DNA from: Azonexus hydrophilus DSM 23864
Lineage (GTDB): Bacteria; Pseudomonadota; Gammaproteobacteria; Burkholderiales; Rhodocyclaceae
Direction: 5' to 3'
Length of the DNA stretch: 64,000 nucleotides
Assembly: GCF_000429605.1 (NCBI RefSeq)
Contig: NZ_AUCE01000012.1
Location: forward strand, 372,001-436,000
The first letter of the stretch is position 1, and every line of letters starts with the position of its first letter. Below the pieces are notes generated by a model. That model was not told where the DNA came from. It saw only the letters and a program-made list of their open reading frames with translations, and did no database searches. Below are positions 52,103 to 62,846 of the stretch, piece by piece. The position numbers and the translations under genes are program-made.

Positions 52103-52852
52103 ATGCGCCGCAAGCTAGTCGCTGGAAACTGGAAGATGAACGGCAGCCTTTCCGCCAATCGCGGATTGCTGGCGGATATTCTCGCCGGTCTGGGCGATGT
52201 TGCCTGTGAAGTCATGGTCTGTCCGCCTTTTCCCTATCTGGCACAGGCGCAGTCCGCGCTTTCGGCCAGTCCGGTCGGGTTGGGGGCGCAGACGCTGAGC
52301 GAACATCCGGCAGGCGCATTCACCGGCGAAGTCGGGGCAGAAATGCTGCGCGAATTCGGCTGCCGTTATGTGCTGGTCGGTCATTCGGAGCGACGCAGCC
52401 TGTTTGGCGAGTCCGATGCGGTGGTTGCGGCCAAGCTGGCTGCGGCACTTGCCGCCGGTCTGGTGCCGGTGCTGTGTCTCGGCGAAACCCTGGTTGAGCG
52501 TGAGGCAGGGCAGACGGAAGCGGTTGTCTCGCGGCAGTTGCAGGCGGTTCTGGATCGTGTTGGTGCTGCCGCGTTGTCGGGGGCTGTTCTGGCTTACGAG
52601 CCGGTTTGGGCCATTGGCACGGGGCTGACCGCGACGCCGGCGCAGGCGCAGGCGGTGCATGCCCACATCCGGGCCTGTCTGGCGGCGCACGATGCAGCGG
52701 TGGCAGCGGAGGTGCGCATCCTCTATGGCGGTAGTGTCAAGCCGCAAAATGCGCAGGAGTTGTTCGGGCAGCAGGACATCGATGGTGGTCTGATCGGTGG
52801 GGCTTCCTTGGTGGCAGAAGATTTCTTGGCGATTTGTCGCGCCGCAAACTGA
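52103..52852 (+). CDS. tpiA: Triosephosphate isomerase
   Basis: 249 residues. Active-site elements are AGNWKMNG (Lys), VGHSERR (His) and [11 protein letters not shown] (Glu), with the phosphate-binding YGGSVKPQN and GGLIGGASL near the end. It interconverts dihydroxyacetone phosphate and glyceraldehyde 3-phosphate. It is transcribed from its own promoter with secG 11 nt downstream. Confidence 0.97.
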   Translation: MRRKLVAGNWKMNGSLSANRGLLADILAGLGDVACEVMVCPPFPYLAQAQSALSASPVGLGAQTLSEHPAGAFTGEVGAEMLREFGCRYVLVGHSERRSLFGESDAVVAAKLAAALAAGLVPVLCLGETLVEREAGQTEAVVSRQLQAVLDRVGAAALSGAVLAYEPVWAIGTGLTATPAQAQAVHAHIRACLAAHDAAVAAEVRILYGGSVKPQNAQELFGQQDIDGGLIGGASLVAEDFLAICRAAN

Positions 52853-52863
52853 TAGGCATAAAA

Positions 52864-53235
52864 ATGAACTGGTTGTTTTCTGTGGTTTTGACGGTCCATA
52901 TCCTGGTCGCTCTGGCGATCATCGGCCTGGTGCTGATGCAGCACGGCAAGGGCGCCGACATGGGGGCGGCTTTTGGTAGCGGTTCCTCGGGCAGCCTGTT
53001 CGGCGCTTCGGGGTCGGCGAACTTCCTCAGTCGCACCACTGCGGTGCTGGCAACGGTGTTCTTCCTGACCAGTCTTTCGCTGGCCTACATTGCCTCCGAC
53101 AAGCCAAAAACGGCTGGTAGTCTGATGGAAGAGGTTGTACAATCGCAGCCTGTTTCGACGGCGGTTCCGGCTGCCGGTGAGGCCGCCGGAGCGCCTGCTG
53201 GTGCGGGTTCGAAGGCGCAGGAAGTACCGAAGTAA
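52864..53235 (+). CDS. secG: Protein-export membrane protein SecG
   Basis: 123 residues from Met-Asn-Trp-Leu-Phe. Two transmembrane helices (about 3-22 and 55-75) flank the conserved [18 protein letters not shown] loop. An Ala/Pro-rich C-terminal tail follows. It is the accessory subunit of the SecYEG translocon. tpiA-secG-tRNA-Leu-nuoA is a classic proteobacterial arrangement. Confidence 0.95.
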   Translation: MNWLFSVVLTVHILVALAIIGLVLMQHGKGADMGAAFGSGSSGSLFGASGSANFLSRTTAVLATVFFLTSLSLAYIASDKPKTAGSLMEEVVQSQPVSTAVPAAGEAAGAPAGAGSKAQEVPK

Positions 53236-53301
53236 TTTCAAAGTAACGCAAGGAAATTCGCCCGGCACGAGTCCTCGTCGGGTGGGTAAAAAAATACACG
53301 T

Positions 53302-53386
53302 GCCGACGTGGTGAAATTGGTAGACACGCTATCTTGAGGGGGTAGTGGCGCAAGCTGTGCGAGTTCGAGTCTCGCCGTCGGCACCA
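53302..53386 (+). tRNA. tRNA-Leu (GAG)
   Basis: 85 nt including an encoded CCA. The acceptor stem GCCGACG (53302-53308) pairs with CGTCGGC (53376-53382), followed by discriminator A and CCA. The anticodon loop TTGAGGG gives anticodon GAG. A long variable arm (TGGCGCAAGCTGT) marks a class II tRNA and the T loop is GTTCGAGTC. It sits between secG and the nuo operon. Confidence 0.95.
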
Positions 53387-53455
53387 AAATATAAAGTGGG
53401 CTGGCCGTTGCAATCCGGTCGTCCCGAATAAAAACTTACAACTTGGCGGCGGATC

Positions 53456-53827
53456 ATGGAAGCTTACTTTCCTATCCTGATGTTCGTGCTCGTGGGGGTC
53501 GCGGTCGGCGTCTTGCCGATGGTGATGGGCTTTGTGCTCGCTCCGCGTCGCCCGGATCCCGAAAAGCTCTCGCCCTATGAATGCGGCTTCGAGGCCTTCG
53601 AAGACGCGCGCATGAAATTCGACGTGCGCTACTACCTGGTTGCGATCCTGTTCATCCTGTTCGATCTTGAAATCGCCTTCCTTGTGCCGTGGGCGGTCGT
53701 TTTCTCGGACATGGTGGCAATCGATTCGCTGAAGGTTTTCGGCTTCGTCGAAATGTTGATCTTCATGGGCATTCTGGCACTGGGCGATATCTACGCCTGG
53801 GCCAAGGGTGCGCTTGAGTGGGAATGA
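53456..53827 (+). CDS. nuoA: NADH-quinone oxidoreductase subunit A
   Basis: 123 residues with three transmembrane helices. The conserved loop [21 protein letters not shown] after helix 1 is characteristic of this membrane-arm subunit near the quinone site. It is the first gene of the nuo operon, 69 nt after tRNA-Leu. A weak promoter-like TTGCAA is in that gap, but nothing convincing. Confidence 0.96.
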   Translation: MEAYFPILMFVLVGVAVGVLPMVMGFVLAPRRPDPEKLSPYECGFEAFEDARMKFDVRYYLVAILFILFDLEIAFLVPWAVVFSDMVAIDSLKVFGFVEMLIFMGILALGDIYAWAKGALEWE

Positions 53828-53836
53828 GGGCGCCAA

Positions 53837-54313
53837 ATGGCAATCGAAGGTATTCTGCAAGAGGGTTTTGTCACCACTACGGCTGACAAGCTCATCAACT
53901 ACATGCGCACCGGCTCGATGTGGCCGATGACCTTTGGCTTGGCCTGCTGCGCCGTGGAGATGATCCACGCCGGCTGTTCCCGCTATGACCTGGACCGCTT
54001 CGGCATCGTCTTCCGGCCGAGTCCGCGTCAGTCCGACGTGATGATCGTCGCCGGTACGCTGACCAACAAGATGGCGCCGGCGCTGCGCAAGGTCTATGAC
54101 CAGATGGCCGAGCCGCGCTGGGTCATTTCCATGGGGTCCTGTGCCAATGGTGGTGGCTACTATCACTATTCCTACTCGGTGGTGCGCGGCTGCGACCGCA
54201 TCGTCCCGGTCGACATCTATGTGCCGGGCTGTCCGCCGACGGCTGAGGCCCTGCTCTACGGGCTGATCCAGCTGCAGAACAAGATCCGCCGCACCAATAC
54301 CATTGCCCGCTAA
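53837..54313 (+). CDS. nuoB: NADH-quinone oxidoreductase subunit B
   Basis: 158 residues. Cysteines for the terminal 4Fe-4S cluster N2 are visible in [20 protein letters not shown] and [12 protein letters not shown]2 passes electrons to quinone. It lies 9 nt after nuoA in the 13- or 14-gene complex I operon. Confidence 0.97.
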   Translation: MAIEGILQEGFVTTTADKLINYMRTGSMWPMTFGLACCAVEMIHAGCSRYDLDRFGIVFRPSPRQSDVMIVAGTLTNKMAPALRKVYDQMAEPRWVISMGSCANGGGYYHYSYSVVRGCDRIVPVDIYVPGCPPTAEALLYGLIQLQNKIRRTNTIAR

Positions 54314-54331
54314 CTTTCGAGGCTGATCCCT

Positions 54332-54937
54332 ATGTCCGCCAAGCTGGAAACGCTTAGCCAGAAATTGCAGGATCGTTTCGGAGACAAGCTGCTGTCGACC
54401 AAGCTCGCCCTCGGTGAGCTGACCGTGGAAGTCGCCGCCAACGATTATTTTGCCTTCATGCAGACGCTGCGCGACGACGCCGACCTGTCCTTCGAGGAAT
54501 TGATTGACCTCTGCGGCGTCGATTACTCGACCTGGGGCGATGGCGCCTGGACCGGCAAGCGTTTTGCGACGACCGTGCATCTGCTGTCGATTGCCCACAA
54601 CGTCCGCCTGCGCGTCCGCGTCTTCGCCGACAACGACGATTTCCCGGCGGTCGATTCGGTGACCTCGCTGTGGACCAGTGCCAACTGGTTCGAGCGCGAG
54701 TCCTTCGACCTCTACGGCATCGCCTACGTCGGCCACGAGGATCTGCGCCGCATCCTGACCGACTACGGTTTCATCGGCCATCCCTTCCGCAAGGATTTCC
54801 CGATTTCGGGCCATGTCGAGATGCGTTATGACCCGGATCAAGGTCGCGTGATCTACCAGCCCGTTACCATCGAACCGCGCGAGAACACGCCGCGCATCGT
54901 CCGCGAAGACACCTACGGGGATCCGGCACATGGCTGA
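54332..54937 (+). CDS. nuoC: NADH-quinone oxidoreductase subunit C
   Basis: 201 residues. The 30-kDa subunit signature [20 protein letters not shown] is followed by [14 protein letters not shown]. It is a structural subunit of the peripheral arm. nuoC and nuoD are separate genes here, unlike the fused nuoCD of E. coli, and overlap by 8 nt. Confidence 0.97.
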   Translation: MSAKLETLSQKLQDRFGDKLLSTKLALGELTVEVAANDYFAFMQTLRDDADLSFEELIDLCGVDYSTWGDGAWTGKRFATTVHLLSIAHNVRLRVRVFADNDDFPAVDSVTSLWTSANWFERESFDLYGIAYVGHEDLRRILTDYGFIGHPFRKDFPISGHVEMRYDPDQGRVIYQPVTIEPRENTPRIVREDTYGDPAHG

Positions 54938-56183
54938 TATCCGCAACTACACCCTCAACTTCGGTCCGCAACACCCGGCCGCGCACGGCGTGCTGCGTCT
55001 GGTGCTGGAAATGGACGGCGAAGTCGTCCAGCGCGCCGACCCGCACATCGGCCTGCTCCACCGCGCCACCGAAAAGCTGGCCGAGACCCGGACCTGGGTC
55101 CAGTCCGTGCCCTATATGGACCGTCTCGACTACGTGTCGACGATGTGCAACGAACACGCCTACTGCCTGGGCGTCGAGAAGCTGCTGCAGCTCGAAGTGC
55201 CGGAGCGCGGCAAGTACATCCGCACGATGTTCGACGAAGTCACGCGCATCCTCAACCACCTGTTGTGGATCGGCTGTCACGCCCTCGACGTCGGTGCGAT
55301 GACCATGGCGTTGTACACCTTCCGCGAACGCGAAGACCTGATGGATGCCTACGAGGCGGTTTGCGGTGCGCGTCTGCACGCGGCTTACTACCGTCCGGGC
55401 GGCGTCTATCGCGATCTGCCGGACCGCATGCCGCAGTACCGTGAGTCGACCTGGACCAGTGCCAAGAAGGCCAAGGAGCTCAACGACAATCGCAGTGGTT
55501 CGCTGCTCGACTTCCTTGAAGATTTCACCGACCGCTTCCCGAAATACCATGCCGAGTACCACACGCTGCTGACCGACAACCGGATCTGGAAACAGCGTCT
55601 GGTCCATGTCGGCATCGTCAGCCCGGAACGGGCCATGCAACTCGGCTTCACCGGCGCCATGCTGCGCGGTTCCGGGATTGCCTGGGATCTGCGCAAGAAG
55701 CAGCCCTACGCGGCCTACGACAAGGTCGATTTCGACGTGCCGGTCGGCGTCAATGGCGACAGCTATGACCGCTACCTGGTGCGCATGGAGGAAATGCTCC
55801 AGTCGAACCGCATCATCAAGCAGTGCATCGCCTGGTTGCGCGCCAACCCGGGTCCGGTGATCACCGACAATCACAAGGTGGCACCGCCGAACCGTGAGGC
55901 GATGAAGTCGAACATGGAAGAGCTGATCCACCACTTCAAGCTGTTCACCGAAGGCATCCACGTGCCGCCGGGCGAGGCCTATGCCGCGATCGAACATCCG
56001 AAGGGCGAGTTCGGCATCTATTTCGTTTCCGACGGTGCCAACAAGCCCTACCGGATGAAGATCCGCGCGCCGGGCTTTGCGCATCTGGCGGCGATGGACG
56101 AAATGGCGAAGGGCCACATGCTGGCCGACGTCGTGACGATCATCGGTTCCCAGGATGTTGTTTTTGGCGAGATTGACCGCTGA
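54930..56183 (+). CDS. nuoD: NADH-quinone oxidoreductase subunit D
   Basis: 417 residues. The 49-kDa subunit motifs include [34 protein letters not shown] and the C-terminal [22 protein letters not shown] ending. Hydrogenase-derived, it forms the quinone-binding cavity with NuoB. It starts inside the nuoC end and ends one base into the nuoE start. Confidence 0.97.
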   Translation: MADIRNYTLNFGPQHPAAHGVLRLVLEMDGEVVQRADPHIGLLHRATEKLAETRTWVQSVPYMDRLDYVSTMCNEHAYCLGVEKLLQLEVPERGKYIRTMFDEVTRILNHLLWIGCHALDVGAMTMALYTFREREDLMDAYEAVCGARLHAAYYRPGGVYRDLPDRMPQYRESTWTSAKKAKELNDNRSGSLLDFLEDFTDRFPKYHAEYHTLLTDNRIWKQRLVHVGIVSPERAMQLGFTGAMLRGSGIAWDLRKKQPYAAYDKVDFDVPVGVNGDSYDRYLVRMEEMLQSNRIIKQCIAWLRANPGPVITDNHKVAPPNREAMKSNMEELIHHFKLFTEGIHVPPGEAYAAIEHPKGEFGIYFVSDGANKPYRMKIRAPGFAHLAAMDEMAKGHMLADVVTIIGSQDVVFGEIDR

Positions 56184-56656
56184 TGTTTTCCGCTGACACC
56201 CTACAGAAATTCGCCCGCGAGGTCGCCAAGTACCCCGCCGAGCAGAAGCAGTCGGCCGTCATGGCCTGTCTGGCCCACGCCCAGGAAGAAAAGGGCTGGC
56301 TGCCGCCCGAGGCCATCGAAGCCGTTGCCGATTACCTCGGCATGCCGCCGATCGCTGCCTACGAGGTCGCTTCCTTCTACAATATGTACGACCTGAAGCC
56401 GGTCGGCAAGTACAAGATCACGGTGTGTACCAACCTGCCGTGCGCGCTGTCCGGCGGTTATCACGCCGGCGAGTACCTGCAGCAGAAGCTCGGCGTCGGT
56501 TATGGCGAGACCACTGCCGACGGCAAGTTCACGCTCAAGGAAGGCGAGTGCATGGGCGCTTGCGGCGATGCGCCGGTGTTCATCGTCAATAATCGCTCGA
56601 TGTGCAGCCACATGCATCCGGAACAGATCGACAAGCTCCTTGAGGAGTGCAAATAA
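56183..56656 (+). CDS. nuoE: NADH-quinone oxidoreductase subunit E
   Basis: 157 residues. The 2Fe-2S cluster ligands are in [11 protein letters not shown] and [10 protein letters not shown] (thioredoxin-like fold). It is part of the NADH-dehydrogenase module. The ATG overlaps the nuoD stop (TGATG), and the stop overlaps the nuoF start (TAATG). Confidence 0.97.
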   Translation: MFSADTLQKFAREVAKYPAEQKQSAVMACLAHAQEEKGWLPPEAIEAVADYLGMPPIAAYEVASFYNMYDLKPVGKYKITVCTNLPCALSGGYHAGEYLQQKLGVGYGETTADGKFTLKEGECMGACGDAPVFIVNNRSMCSHMHPEQIDKLLEECK

Positions 56657-57984
56657 TGGCCATGTTGGGGGCAATCAATCCGGTCCTGATGGCCGGCCTG
56701 AACGGTGATGACAGCTGGCGCCTGAAGGATTACGTCGCCCGTGGCGGCTACGAGCAGTTGAAGCGCATCCTGCAGACCGGCATGACCCAGGAAGACGTCA
56801 TCGGCGAAGTCAAGAAGTCGGTCCTGCGCGGCCGTGGCGGCGCAGGTTTTCCGACCGGTCTGAAGTGGTCGTTCATGCCGCGTTCCTTCCCCGGCGACAA
56901 GTACGTCGTCTGCAATACCGACGAAGGTGAACCGGGGACCTTCAAGGACCGCGACATCATGCGCTACAACCCGCATGCGGTCATTGAGGGCATGATCATC
57001 GCCGGTTTCGCGATGGGTGCCAATCGTGGCTACAACTACGTGCACGGCGAAATCTGGGAAATCTACAAGCGTTTCGAAGAAGCGCTCGACGAAGCCCGTG
57101 CCGCCGGCCTGCTCGGCCAGAACATCCTCGGCACCCAGTTCGGCTTCGAACTGTTTGCCCACCACGGTTACGGCGCCTACATCTGCGGCGAGGAAACCGC
57201 GCTGCTCGAATCGATCGAGGGCAAGAAGGGCCAGCCGCGCTTCAAGCCGCCGTTCCCGGCGTCCTTCGGTCTGTACGGCCGGCCGACGACGATCAACAAC
57301 ACCGAGACCTTCGCCTCCATCCCCTTCATCCTGAAGATGGGCGGCGAGGAATTCCTCAACCTGGGCAAGCCGAACAACGGCGGCACCAAGCTGTTCTCGG
57401 TGTCCGGCCACGTCAATCGCCCGGGCAACTACGAAATCCCGCTCGGCACGCCGTTCTCGACCCTGCTCGAAATGTGCGGCGGCATGCGCGGTGGGCGCAA
57501 GCTGAAGGCGGTCATCCCCGGTGGTTCGTCGGCGCCGGTGATGCCGGCCGACGTGATCATGGACTGCACCATGGATTACGACTCGATCAGCAAGGGCGGG
57601 TCGATGCTCGGTTCCGGCGCGGTCATCGTCATGGACGAGACGGTGTGCATGGTCAAGGCGCTGGAGCGCCTGTCCTTCTTCTACCACGAGGAATCCTGCG
57701 GCCAATGCACGCCCTGCCGCGAAGGTACGGCGTGGATGTACAAGGTCGTGCATCGCATCGAGAACGGGCAGGGCAAGCCGGAAGACCTCGACCTGCTCAA
57801 CAGCGTGCTCGGCAACATCGCCGGCCGGACCATCTGCGCGCTCGGCGACGCGGCGGCCTTCCCGGTGCAGAGTTTCCTCAAGCATTTTGGCAGCGAATTC
57901 GAGTACCACATCGAGCACAAGACCTGTCTGGTCCCGAAGGATGTTCAGTGGGCCGGCAGCGGCTTCCACAAGATCCCGGCCTGA
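56656..57984 (+). CDS. nuoF: NADH-quinone oxidoreductase subunit F
   Basis: 442 residues from the ATG overlapping the nuoE stop. The FMN/NADH site is [17 protein letters not shown], a second glycine-rich site is [17 protein letters not shown], and the 4Fe-4S motif is [11 protein letters not shown]. It accepts hydride from NADH via FMN. Confidence 0.97.
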   Translation: MAMLGAINPVLMAGLNGDDSWRLKDYVARGGYEQLKRILQTGMTQEDVIGEVKKSVLRGRGGAGFPTGLKWSFMPRSFPGDKYVVCNTDEGEPGTFKDRDIMRYNPHAVIEGMIIAGFAMGANRGYNYVHGEIWEIYKRFEEALDEARAAGLLGQNILGTQFGFELFAHHGYGAYICGEETALLESIEGKKGQPRFKPPFPASFGLYGRPTTINNTETFASIPFILKMGGEEFLNLGKPNNGGTKLFSVSGHVNRPGNYEIPLGTPFSTLLEMCGGMRGGRKLKAVIPGGSSAPVMPADVIMDCTMDYDSISKGGSMLGSGAVIVMDETVCMVKALERLSFFYHEESCGQCTPCREGTAWMYKVVHRIENGQGKPEDLDLLNSVLGNIAGRTICALGDAAAFPVQSFLKHFGSEFEYHIEHKTCLVPKDVQWAGSGFHKIPA

Positions 57985-58029
57985 CGGCTTACGCGTTAGT
58001 TACGAAAGAACTGGCTACAAGGTAGCGAC

Positions 58030-60363
58030 ATGCTAGAAATCGAAATCGACGGCAAGAAAGCGCAAGTGCCCGACGGCAGCACGGTGATGGATGCCGCGCA
58101 GCAGTTGGGTGTCTATATCCCGCACTTCTGCTACCACAAGAAATTGTCCATCGCGGCCAACTGCCGGATGTGCCTGGTCCAGGTGGAAAAGGCGCCGAAG
58201 CCGCTGCCCGCGTGCGCGACGCCGGTGACCAACGGGATGAAGGTGTTCACCCACTCCGACCTGGCCGTCAAGGCGCAGAAGGGGGTGATGGAATTCCTGC
58301 TGATCAACCACCCGCTCGACTGCCCGATCTGCGATCAGGGCGGTGAATGCCAGCTGCAGGACATGTCGGTCGGTTACGGCCCGATGCAGAGCCGCTACAC
58401 CGAGGAAAAGCACGTCGTCTTCCACAAGGATGTCGGCCCGCTGATCTCGATGCAGGAAATGAGCCGTTGCATTCACTGCACGCGCTGCGTCCGTTTCGGC
58501 CAGGAAGTCGCCGGCATCATGGAACTGGGCATGGCCAACCGCAACATGCACTCCGAGATCATGACCTTCGTCGGTCGTTCGGTCGATTCCGAACTGTCCG
58601 GCAACATGATCGACCTGTGCCCGGTCGGCGCCTTGACCTCGAAGCCTTTCCGTTACACCGCCCGTTCGTGGGAACTGCAACGGCGCAAGTCGGTCAGCCC
58701 GCACGATTCGGTCGGCGCCAACCTGGTCGTCCAGGTCAAGCACGACAACGTGATGCGCGTTCTGCCGCGCGAGAACGAAGCGGTCAACGAGTGCTGGATT
58801 TCCGACAAGGAACGCTTCTCCTACCAGGCACTGAATTCCGATGCCCGTCTGACCAAACCGATGGTCAAGCAGGGTGGCGAGTGGCGTGAGGTCGAATGGA
58901 ATGTCGCCCTCGACTACGTCGCTCACGGCCTCAAGGACATCGTCCGCGATCACGGTGGTGACGCCGTCGCCGCGCTGGCTGCACAGCATGCCACGGTCGA
59001 GGAATTGTTCCTGCTGGGCAAGCTGATGAAGGGCATGGGCAGCGGCAATATCGATTTCCGCACCCGCCAGTCCGACTTCGGCACTGACTTCAAGCGCGCC
59101 GGTGCGCCCTGGCTGGGCATGCGCCTGGCCGAGATCAAGGATCTCGACGCCGCGCTGGTGGTCGGTTCCTTCCTGCGCAAGGATCATCCGCTGATCGCTC
59201 AGCGCCTGCGTCAGGCCGCCAAGAAGTGGACCAAGGTCAGCCTGTTGTCGGTGGCCGGCGACGATCAACTGATCAAACTCTACGGCAGCCTTACCGTGGC
59301 GCCGTCGCAACTGGCGCTGGCATTGGCTGCGGTGGTTCGCGCCGCCGCCGAGGCCAAGGGCGTGGCCGTGCCGGCCGGTCTGGAAAACGCCGCCGTCTGC
59401 GACGAGAGCCGCAAGATTGCCGCCAGCCTGCTTGAAGGCGAGAAGCGCGCGATCTTCCTCGGCAACGTCGCCACCCAGTGTGCCGACGCCACCCAACTGC
59501 ACGCGCTGGCCAACCAGCTCGGCGCCATCACCGGGGCCACCGTCGGTTTCCTCGGCGAGAGCGGCAACACGGTCGGCGCTCACCTGGCCTGGGCCCTGCC
59601 GAGCCAGGCCAACGCCCGCCAGATGTTCGCGCAGCCGCGTCGCGGCTACGTGCTCTACGGTGTCGAACCGGAACTCGATTGCGCCAATCCGCAGCCGGTC
59701 ATGGCTGCGCTGAAGCAGGCGGCCATGGTCGTCGTCATGTCGCCGTTCAAGTCGCCGGCGGCACTCGAATACGCCGACGCGATCCTGCCGGTGGCTCCGT
59801 TCACCGAAACCTCGGGCACCTTCGTCAATATCGAAGGCCGCGTCCAGTCGTTCAACGGCGTCGTCAAGCCGCGCGGCGAAACCCGTCCGGGCTGGAAGGT
59901 GCTGCGCGTGCTCGGCAACGTCCTCAATCTCGATGGCTTTGCCTACACTAGCAGTGAGCAGGTCCGCGACGAAGTGCTCGGCGCCGGTGTCGAATTCGCC
60001 GCCGCTCTCGATAACGGCCTGAACGGCGTCACCATTGCCCTGCCGGGTGCAGCGGCAAGCGGTCTGCAGCGTATCGCCGACGTGCCCATCCACTTTGCCG
60101 ATCCGCTGGCCCGCCGGGCGCCGGCGCTGGCGCAGACGGCCGACGGCGTCGCTCCGACGCTGCGTGCCGCCGCCGCTACGCTGGCCGCGATCGGCGTCGA
60201 GTCCGGTGCTTCGGTACGGGTCCGCCAGGGTCACGGCGAGACCGTGCTGGTTGCACGTCTCGACGACAAGGTGCCGGCCGGCTGCGTCCGCGTTGCTGCG
60301 GCGCATCCGACGACTGCGATGCTGGGCGAAATGTTCGGCGACATCACCGTGGAGCGTGCATAA
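58030..60363 (+). CDS. nuoG: NADH-quinone oxidoreductase subunit G
   Basis: 777 residues. The N-terminal 2Fe-2S ligands are Cys34, Cys45, Cys48 and Cys62. A His/Cys cluster region (CPICDQGGECQLQD) and a 4Fe-4S site (CIHCTRCVRFG) follow, with another Cys in DLCPVGAL. The molybdopterin-type domain after residue 220 is a non-catalytic remnant in this family. It starts 45 nt after nuoF, the longest gap in the operon, and its stop directly abuts the nuoH ATG. Confidence 0.96.
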   Translation: MLEIEIDGKKAQVPDGSTVMDAAQQLGVYIPHFCYHKKLSIAANCRMCLVQVEKAPKPLPACATPVTNGMKVFTHSDLAVKAQKGVMEFLLINHPLDCPICDQGGECQLQDMSVGYGPMQSRYTEEKHVVFHKDVGPLISMQEMSRCIHCTRCVRFGQEVAGIMELGMANRNMHSEIMTFVGRSVDSELSGNMIDLCPVGALTSKPFRYTARSWELQRRKSVSPHDSVGANLVVQVKHDNVMRVLPRENEAVNECWISDKERFSYQALNSDARLTKPMVKQGGEWREVEWNVALDYVAHGLKDIVRDHGGDAVAALAAQHATVEELFLLGKLMKGMGSGNIDFRTRQSDFGTDFKRAGAPWLGMRLAEIKDLDAALVVGSFLRKDHPLIAQRLRQAAKKWTKVSLLSVAGDDQLIKLYGSLTVAPSQLALALAAVVRAAAEAKGVAVPAGLENAAVCDESRKIAASLLEGEKRAIFLGNVATQCADATQLHALANQLGAITGATVGFLGESGNTVGAHLAWALPSQANARQMFAQPRRGYVLYGVEPELDCANPQPVMAALKQAAMVVVMSPFKSPAALEYADAILPVAPFTETSGTFVNIEGRVQSFNGVVKPRGETRPGWKVLRVLGNVLNLDGFAYTSSEQVRDEVLGAGVEFAAALDNGLNGVTIALPGAAASGLQRIADVPIHFADPLARRAPALAQTADGVAPTLRAAAATLAAIGVESGASVRVRQGHGETVLVARLDDKVPAGCVRVAAAHPTTAMLGEMFGDITVERA

Positions 60364-61413
60364 ATGGACGCACTGATGAATTTCGGACAAGGGATCTTCG
60401 GCGGCGCCTGGCCGGCCGTGTGGACCCTGATCAAGATCGTGCTGATCGTCGCCCCGCTGATGCTCGGCGTCGCCTACCTGACCTACTTCGAGCGCAAGGT
60501 CATCGGCTTCATGCAGGTGCGTATCGGCCCCAACCGTGTCGGTCCCTGGGGTCTGATCCAGCCGATCGCCGACGGTCTGAAGCTGCTGCTCAAGGAAATC
60601 ATCGTTCCCAGCGGTTCGAGCAAGGCAGTCTTCGTCATCGCCCCGATGCTCGCCATCGCCCCGGCGCTGGCCGCCTGGGCGGTGATCCCCTTCACCGACA
60701 CGCTGGTCCTCGCCAACATCGACGCCAGCCTGCTCTACATCCTGGCGATCACCTCGATGGGCGTCTATGGCGTGATCCTGTCCGGCTGGGCGTCGAACTC
60801 CAAGTACGCCTTCCTCGGCGCGATGCGTTCGGCAGCGCAGATGGTGTCGTATGAAATCGCCATGGGCTTCGCCCTGATCACCGTGCTGATGATTGCCGGT
60901 ACGCTGAACTTCGTCGATATCGTCGATGGTCAGAACAAGGGCATGTTCGCCGACATGGGGCTGGGCTTCCTGTCGTGGAACTGGCTGCCGTTGCTGCCGA
61001 TGTTCCTGGTGTACCTGATCTCCGGCACCGCCGAACTGAACCGCGCACCGTTCGACATCGCCGAAGGCGAATCGGAAATCGTCGCCGGCTTCCACGTTGA
61101 GTACTCGGGCATGGCCTTCGCGCTGTTCTTCCTCGCCGAGTACGCCAACATGATCCTGGTGGCGGCGCTCACTTCCCTGCTGTTCCTGGGTGGCTGGCTG
61201 TCGCCGGTCGGTTTCCTGCCGGATGGAATCTGGTGGATGTTCGCGAAGATGTCCTTCGTGCTCTTCCTGTTCCTGTGGTTCCGCGCCACCTTCCCGCGTT
61301 ATCGCTACGACCTGTTGATGCGCCTTGGCTGGAAGGTCTTCCTGCCGCTGTGCTTCTTCTGGGTCATCATCGTCGGCGCGTGGATGATCAGCCCGCTGAA
61401 CATCTGGAATTGA
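60364..61413 (+). CDS. nuoH: NADH-quinone oxidoreductase subunit H
   Basis: 349 residues with eight predicted transmembrane helices. The signature [20 protein letters not shown] near the N-terminus and the quinone-chamber motif [20 protein letters not shown] are intact. It links peripheral and membrane arms. Directly abuts nuoG. Confidence 0.97.
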   Translation: MDALMNFGQGIFGGAWPAVWTLIKIVLIVAPLMLGVAYLTYFERKVIGFMQVRIGPNRVGPWGLIQPIADGLKLLLKEIIVPSGSSKAVFVIAPMLAIAPALAAWAVIPFTDTLVLANIDASLLYILAITSMGVYGVILSGWASNSKYAFLGAMRSAAQMVSYEIAMGFALITVLMIAGTLNFVDIVDGQNKGMFADMGLGFLSWNWLPLLPMFLVYLISGTAELNRAPFDIAEGESEIVAGFHVEYSGMAFALFFLAEYANMILVAALTSLLFLGGWLSPVGFLPDGIWWMFAKMSFVLFLFLWFRATFPRYRYDLLMRLGWKVFLPLCFFWVIIVGAWMISPLNIWN

Positions 61414-61423
61414 GGAGAGAAGA

Positions 61424-61912
61424 ATGGGTTCGATGAAGGAAGTCTTCAACAGCCTCTTCCTCAAGGAGCTGCTGAAAGGCATGTCGGTGACGGGCAAGTA
61501 TTTCTTCGCCCGCAAGATCACCGTCCAGTATCCGGAAGAAAAGACGCCGCAGTCTTTCCGTTTCCGCGGCCTGCACGCGCTGCGCCGCTACGAGAACGGC
61601 GAGGAACGCTGCATTGCCTGCAAGTTGTGCGAGGCAATCTGCCCGGCCATGGCCATCACCATCGAGGCCGAGCCGCGTGATGACGGTTCGCGCCGGACGA
61701 CGCGCTACGACATCGACCTGACCAAGTGCATCTTCTGCGGTTTCTGCGAGGAAGCCTGCCCGGTCGATGCCATCGTCGAGACGCGCATTTTCGAATATCA
61801 CGGCGAGAAGCGCGGTGATCTCTACTACACCAAGCAGATGCTGCTGGCCAACGGTGATCGCTACGAACAGCAGATCGCCGAAGACCGCGCACTCGATGCG
61901 CCCTACCGCTGA
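61424..61912 (+). CDS. nuoI: NADH-quinone oxidoreductase subunit I
   Basis: 162 residues. Two ferredoxin-type 4Fe-4S motifs, [16 protein letters not shown] and [16 protein letters not shown], hold clusters N6a and N6b. It follows nuoH by 10 nt with a GAGGAGAG ribosome-binding site. Confidence 0.97.
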   Translation: MGSMKEVFNSLFLKELLKGMSVTGKYFFARKITVQYPEEKTPQSFRFRGLHALRRYENGEERCIACKLCEAICPAMAITIEAEPRDDGSRRTTRYDIDLTKCIFCGFCEEACPVDAIVETRIFEYHGEKRGDLYYTKQMLLANGDRYEQQIAEDRALDAPYR

Positions 61913-61924
61913 CAGGTGCCTGTA

Positions 61925-62521
61925 ATGGATTTTCAAACCGCTGTCTTCTTCTTCCTCTCGGCGATCCTGGTGTTTGCCGCGCTGCGTGTGATCACTGCGC
62001 GCAACCCGGTCTATGCCGCCTTGCACCTGATGCTCGCCTTCTTCACCACCGGCGGCCTCTGGCTGATGCTGCAGGCAGAGTTCCTCGCCATCGCGCTGAT
62101 CGTCGTCTATGTCGGCGCGGTGATGGTGCTCTTCCTGTTCGTCGTGATGATGCTCGACATCAACATCGACCGCATCCGCGAAGGCTTCTGGCGCTACCTG
62201 CCGCTCGGCGCCGTGCTCGGTCTGGTCATGGTGCTGGAAATGGGTCTGGTGCTCGGCAGCAAGTACTTCCAGGTGCCGATCTCGGAAGTCGTGGTTCCGG
62301 CCGGGGTGTCCAACACCAAGGAAATCGGTGCGCTGCTGGTGACCGACTACGTCTTCCCCTTCGAACTCGCCGCCGTGATCCTGCTGGTCGGCATGATCGC
62401 CGCCGTGGTGCTGACCTTCCGCGGTCGCAAGGCATCGAAGATCTCGAATCCGAACACGCAGGTGTTCGTCAAGGCCAAGGACCGCGTGCGCGTGCTCCAG
62501 ATGCCTGTTGAAAAGGACTGA
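61925..62521 (+). CDS. nuoJ: NADH-quinone oxidoreductase subunit J
   Basis: 198 residues from Met-Asp-Phe-Gln; an in-frame GTG three codons earlier is less likely. Five transmembrane helices, with [18 protein letters not shown] and [20 protein letters not shown] typical of the ND6-type subunit. The hydrophilic C-terminus is short. Confidence 0.95.
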   Translation: MDFQTAVFFFLSAILVFAALRVITARNPVYAALHLMLAFFTTGGLWLMLQAEFLAIALIVVYVGAVMVLFLFVVMMLDINIDRIREGFWRYLPLGAVLGLVMVLEMGLVLGSKYFQVPISEVVVPAGVSNTKEIGALLVTDYVFPFELAAVILLVGMIAAVVLTFRGRKASKISNPNTQVFVKAKDRVRVLQMPVEKD

Positions 62522-62532
62522 CCGGGGCGACC

Positions 62533-62844
62533 ATGCTGACACTTTCCCTTTCGCACTTCCTGATCCTCGGCGCGATCCTGTTCGCCATCGCCGTGGTCGG
62601 CATCTTCCTCAACCGGAAGAACCTGATCGTGCTGCTGATGGCCATCGAACTGATGCTGCTGGCGGTCAACATGAACTTCGTGGCGTTTTCGCATTTCCTT
62701 GGCGATCTCTCCGGGCAGGTCTTCGTCTTCTTCATCCTTGCCGTCGCGGCGGCCGAGGCCGCCATCGGCCTGGCCATCCTGATCGTGCTGTTCCGCAACC
62801 TCAAGAGCATCCATGTGGATGACCTGGGCAGCCTGAAGGGTTAA
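62533..62844 (+). CDS. nuoK: NADH-quinone oxidoreductase subunit K
   Basis: 103 residues with three transmembrane helices. The conserved membrane glutamates are in [19 protein letters not shown] and [13 protein letters not shown], needed for proton translocation (ND4L type). nuoL starts 2 nt downstream. Confidence 0.96.
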   Translation: MLTLSLSHFLILGAILFAIAVVGIFLNRKNLIVLLMAIELMLLAVNMNFVAFSHFLGDLSGQVFVFFILAVAAAEAAIGLAILIVLFRNLKSIHVDDLGSLKG

Positions 62845-62846
62845 AC

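Noticed and set aside
53261..53283. Hairpin before tRNA-Leu as a secG terminator
   Set aside because: The stem has a two-base bulge and is followed by A-rich, not U-rich, sequence on the plus strand.
58033..61521. A 1162-codon open frame antisense to nuoG-nuoI
   Set aside because: It spans three real genes and their junctions on the other strand, with composition typical of antisense G+C-rich frames.
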